NCBI GenBank assembly: GCA_964454265.1
Contig: CAYVXD010000182.1
Coordinates: 1-6,719, forward strand
Direction: 5' to 3'
DNA: 6,719 bases
Origin: JAUWMI01 sp964454265
GTDB lineage: Bacteria; Sumerlaeota; Sumerlaeia; MWCT01; JAUWMI01
Shown here: positions 4,808 to 6,719 of the stretch, piece by piece
Numbering within the stretch: the stretch's first letter is position 1
Layout: each line of letters opens with the position of its first letter
Notes under the pieces: model-generated
What the model saw: only the letters and a program-made list of their open reading frames with translations
Database searches by the model: none
What the model was told of the DNA's origin: nothing
Position numbers and translations under genes: made by a program

Positions 4808-6715
4808 ATGTGTGGCATTTGCGGATATTTGCATCTTAATCGGGGAGGAATTCCACCGCCCGAAGTTCTCGAGCGAATGTGCCTGGCAATCAGGCATCGC
4901 GGGCCTGATGACCAGGGGTTTTTTTTTGATAGGTATGTAGCCCTCGGACAGCGCCGCCTTAGCATCATTGATCTCGCCGGCGGACACCAGCCGCTCTTTA
5001 ACGAAGATGACAGCATTGCCATCGTATTTAATGGAGAGATCTACAATTTCCCCGATATTAAAGCCCGCCTGGAGAAAACCGGACGCCACGTCTTCAAGAC
5101 TCACTCAGATACCGAAGTAATCGTTCATCTGTACGAAGAGGAAGATGTAGATTGCCTCAAGTCGCTCAATGGTATGTTTGCATTTGCTATCTGGGACAAG
5201 AAGCAGGAGCGGCTGTTTTGCGCCCGCGACCGCATGGGCAAAAAGCCTCTCTATTATACCGTGATGAATAATCACATGGTATTCGCCTCCGAACTCAAGG
5301 CTCTGATCCTGCATCCCGAAGTCCGCAGATCACTCTCGCTTGAGAGTCTCAGCAAGTATCTTGCTTTTGAATACGTTCCAGCCCCGGCAACGATTTTCGA
5401 AGGGATTTTTAAGCTGGAACCCGGCCACTATTTTGTCGTTGATATGAAGCAGCCATGGGCGATCCGGCGAGAAATTATCCCTCGGCAGTACTGGGACATT
5501 GAATTTAAGCCTGTGCAGCGGCCCATCCCGGAAATCACGGAGGAATTCCTTCGGCGATTCAAGGAGGCAGTGCAACTGCGCCTGATTAGTGACGTGCCGC
5601 TCGGCGTTTTTCTCAGTGGCGGTATTGATTCCAGCTGCGTGGTCGCTATGATGGCGGAGCTAATGCCGTCAAAGGACATTAAGACCTTTGCCATTGGCTT
5701 TACTGAGAAATCATTTGATGAATCTGCATATGCCCGGCGGATAGCTAACCTCTTTCAAACAGACCACTATGAAGAAGTGCTGAAGCCGGAAACGCTGCTC
5801 GACATCCTGCCCGAAGTTTGCGATAACCTGGATGAACCGTTTGGCGACCCTTCCGTCATTCCCACGTTTCTCCTGTCGCGGTTTACGCGCAAATACGTAA
5901 CTGTGGCGCTGGGCGGCGATGGGGGGGATGAGCTTTTTGCAGGCTACGATCCCTTTCTCGCCCATTATCCGGCAAAGTACCTGGAGAAGCTGCCGATGTT
6001 TATGATCAAGGGACTGCGCAGTGTGGCACGGATGCTCCCGGTATCGTCCCGGAACATTAGTTTCGACTTCATTGTCAAACAGTTTCTCGCTGAAATGGAG
6101 TATCATTACGGGCAGCGCCATTTTGCCTGGCTTGGTTCGTTTCCGCCGAACCGCCAGCGTCCACTTCTCACCCCGGATGCATACGTGGCTACTAATTCGC
6201 ATAATCCGTTTTGTGTTATTGACAACTATCTGCGCCAGATTCCCATTCAGCATGAGCTCGATGGAATCATCTATCTTTACTGCAAACTCTATCTGCAGGA
6301 CGACATTCTGGTCAAAGTTGATCGAACCAGCATGGCTAATTCACTCGAAGTGCGTGCGCCGTTCCTCGATGTGAACGTTGTGGAATTTGTTAATACTATT
6401 CCGCACGACCTGAAGCTCCGAGGATTTACAACGAAATACATATTAAAACGGGCGATGCAGTCGAAGCTTCCCCGTGACATTATCCATCGGCGCAAAAAGG
6501 GATTTGGTATTCCCATTGCTGAGTGGTTTAAGCATGATTTGAAACCTGTGTTGCTCGACTTGTTTCAGGAATCAAAGCTCAAGCAGCAGGGATTGTTTCA
6601 ACCGGCATACGTCCGTGCTCTGATGGATGAGCACTTTGCTGGCCGTAAGGACAATCGCAAACAGCTGTGGACCCTGTTTATGTTCGAAAAATGGTATGAG
6701 AAGTACTGTTCGTGA
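4808..6715 (+). CDS. asnB: glutamine-dependent asparagine synthase family amidotransferase (AsnB-like)
   Basis: This 635-residue cytosolic enzyme has two domains. The N-terminal glutaminase (about 2-200) begins MCGICGY. Cys2 becomes the N-terminal nucleophile once Met is removed, which is why ATG 4808 is chosen over the TTG at 4748. Supporting residues are RHRGPDDQG (29-37), RLSIIDL with Arg50, NGEIYN (75-80) and SDTE with Asp101. The ATP-pyrophosphatase synthetase domain has the PP-loop SGGIDSS (270-276), GGDGGDE (369-375), then VKVDRTSMANSLEVRAPFLD and RRKKGFGIP near the end. All key motifs are intact and the length fits the long bacterial AsnB group. These proteins make asparagine from aspartate, glutamine and ATP. 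In surface-polysaccharide loci, relatives are thought to amidate sugar acids. The position after a sugar transferase makes that plausible, but sequence alone does not decide. The Shine-Dalgarno is weak (GAAG three bases before ATG). Confidence 0.93.
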   Translation: MCGICGYLHLNRGGIPPPEVLERMCLAIRHRGPDDQGFFFDRYVALGQRRLSIIDLAGGHQPLFNEDDSIAIVFNGEIYNFPDIKARLEKTGRHVFKTHSDTEVIVHLYEEEDVDCLKSLNGMFAFAIWDKKQERLFCARDRMGKKPLYYTVMNNHMVFASELKALILHPEVRRSLSLESLSKYLAFEYVPAPATIFEGIFKLEPGHYFVVDMKQPWAIRREIIPRQYWDIEFKPVQRPIPEITEEFLRRFKEAVQLRLISDVPLGVFLSGGIDSSCVVAMMAELMPSKDIKTFAIGFTEKSFDESAYARRIANLFQTDHYEEVLKPETLLDILPEVCDNLDEPFGDPSVIPTFLLSRFTRKYVTVALGGDGGDELFAGYDPFLAHYPAKYLEKLPMFMIKGLRSVARMLPVSSRNISFDFIVKQFLAEMEYHYGQRHFAWLGSFPPNRQRPLLTPDAYVATNSHNPFCVIDNYLRQIPIQHELDGIIYLYCKLYLQDDILVKVDRTSMANSLEVRAPFLDVNVVEFVNTIPHDLKLRGFTTKYILKRAMQSKLPRDIIHRRKKGFGIPIAEWFKHDLKPVLLDLFQESKLKQQGLFQPAYVRALMDEHFAGRKDNRKQLWTLFMFEKWYEKYCS

Positions 6716-6719
6716 GTCG

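Overview
The window looks like part of a cell-envelope polysaccharide locus from a Gram-negative (LPS-making) bacterium. The basis is a kdsA/kdsD pair, which makes the precursor of 3-deoxy-D-manno-octulosonate (KDO), the sugar that links lipid A to core oligosaccharide. GC content is intermediate, and nothing in the sequence fixes the phylum. KdsA is of the metal-dependent (Aquifex-like) class rather than the enterobacterial class. Together with the GC-rich intergenic palindromes, this would fit a little-cultured lineage, but that is inference.

Layout. Positions 1-310 are non-coding: a GC-rich palindromic repeat (25-79), a candidate promoter, and a hairpin over the apparent start of the first gene. 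A radical SAM/SPASM-type enzyme runs rightward (311-1525). It is followed by a 115-bp gap with a second, diverged copy of the GC-rich element and weak hairpins between converging genes. On the minus strand lie kdsA (3433-2603) and kdsD (2606-1641), overlapping by ATGA and clearly an operon. A 285-bp divergent control region (3434-3718) carries a consensus TATAAT toward kdsA and a TTGACA box inside a palindrome toward the right-hand genes. Rightward from there are a membrane-anchored GT2 glycosyltransferase of the polyprenyl-phosphate sugar type (3719-4705) and a complete AsnB-type glutamine-dependent amidotransferase (4808-6715).

How they may work together. KdsD isomerises ribulose-5-phosphate to arabinose-5-phosphate. 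KdsA condenses this with phosphoenolpyruvate to give KDO-8-phosphate. The GT2 protein probably loads a sugar onto a lipid carrier at the inner membrane. AsnB-like proteins in surface-polysaccharide loci can amidate sugar acids, although this one could equally be ordinary asparagine synthetase. The radical SAM protein's substrate cannot be read from sequence. I see no clear sign of a wholly new system. The points most worth a second look are the repeat copies flanking the radical SAM gene, the divergent regulatory region with its palindrome and small leader ORF, and the pairing of an orphan radical SAM enzyme with envelope-sugar genes.
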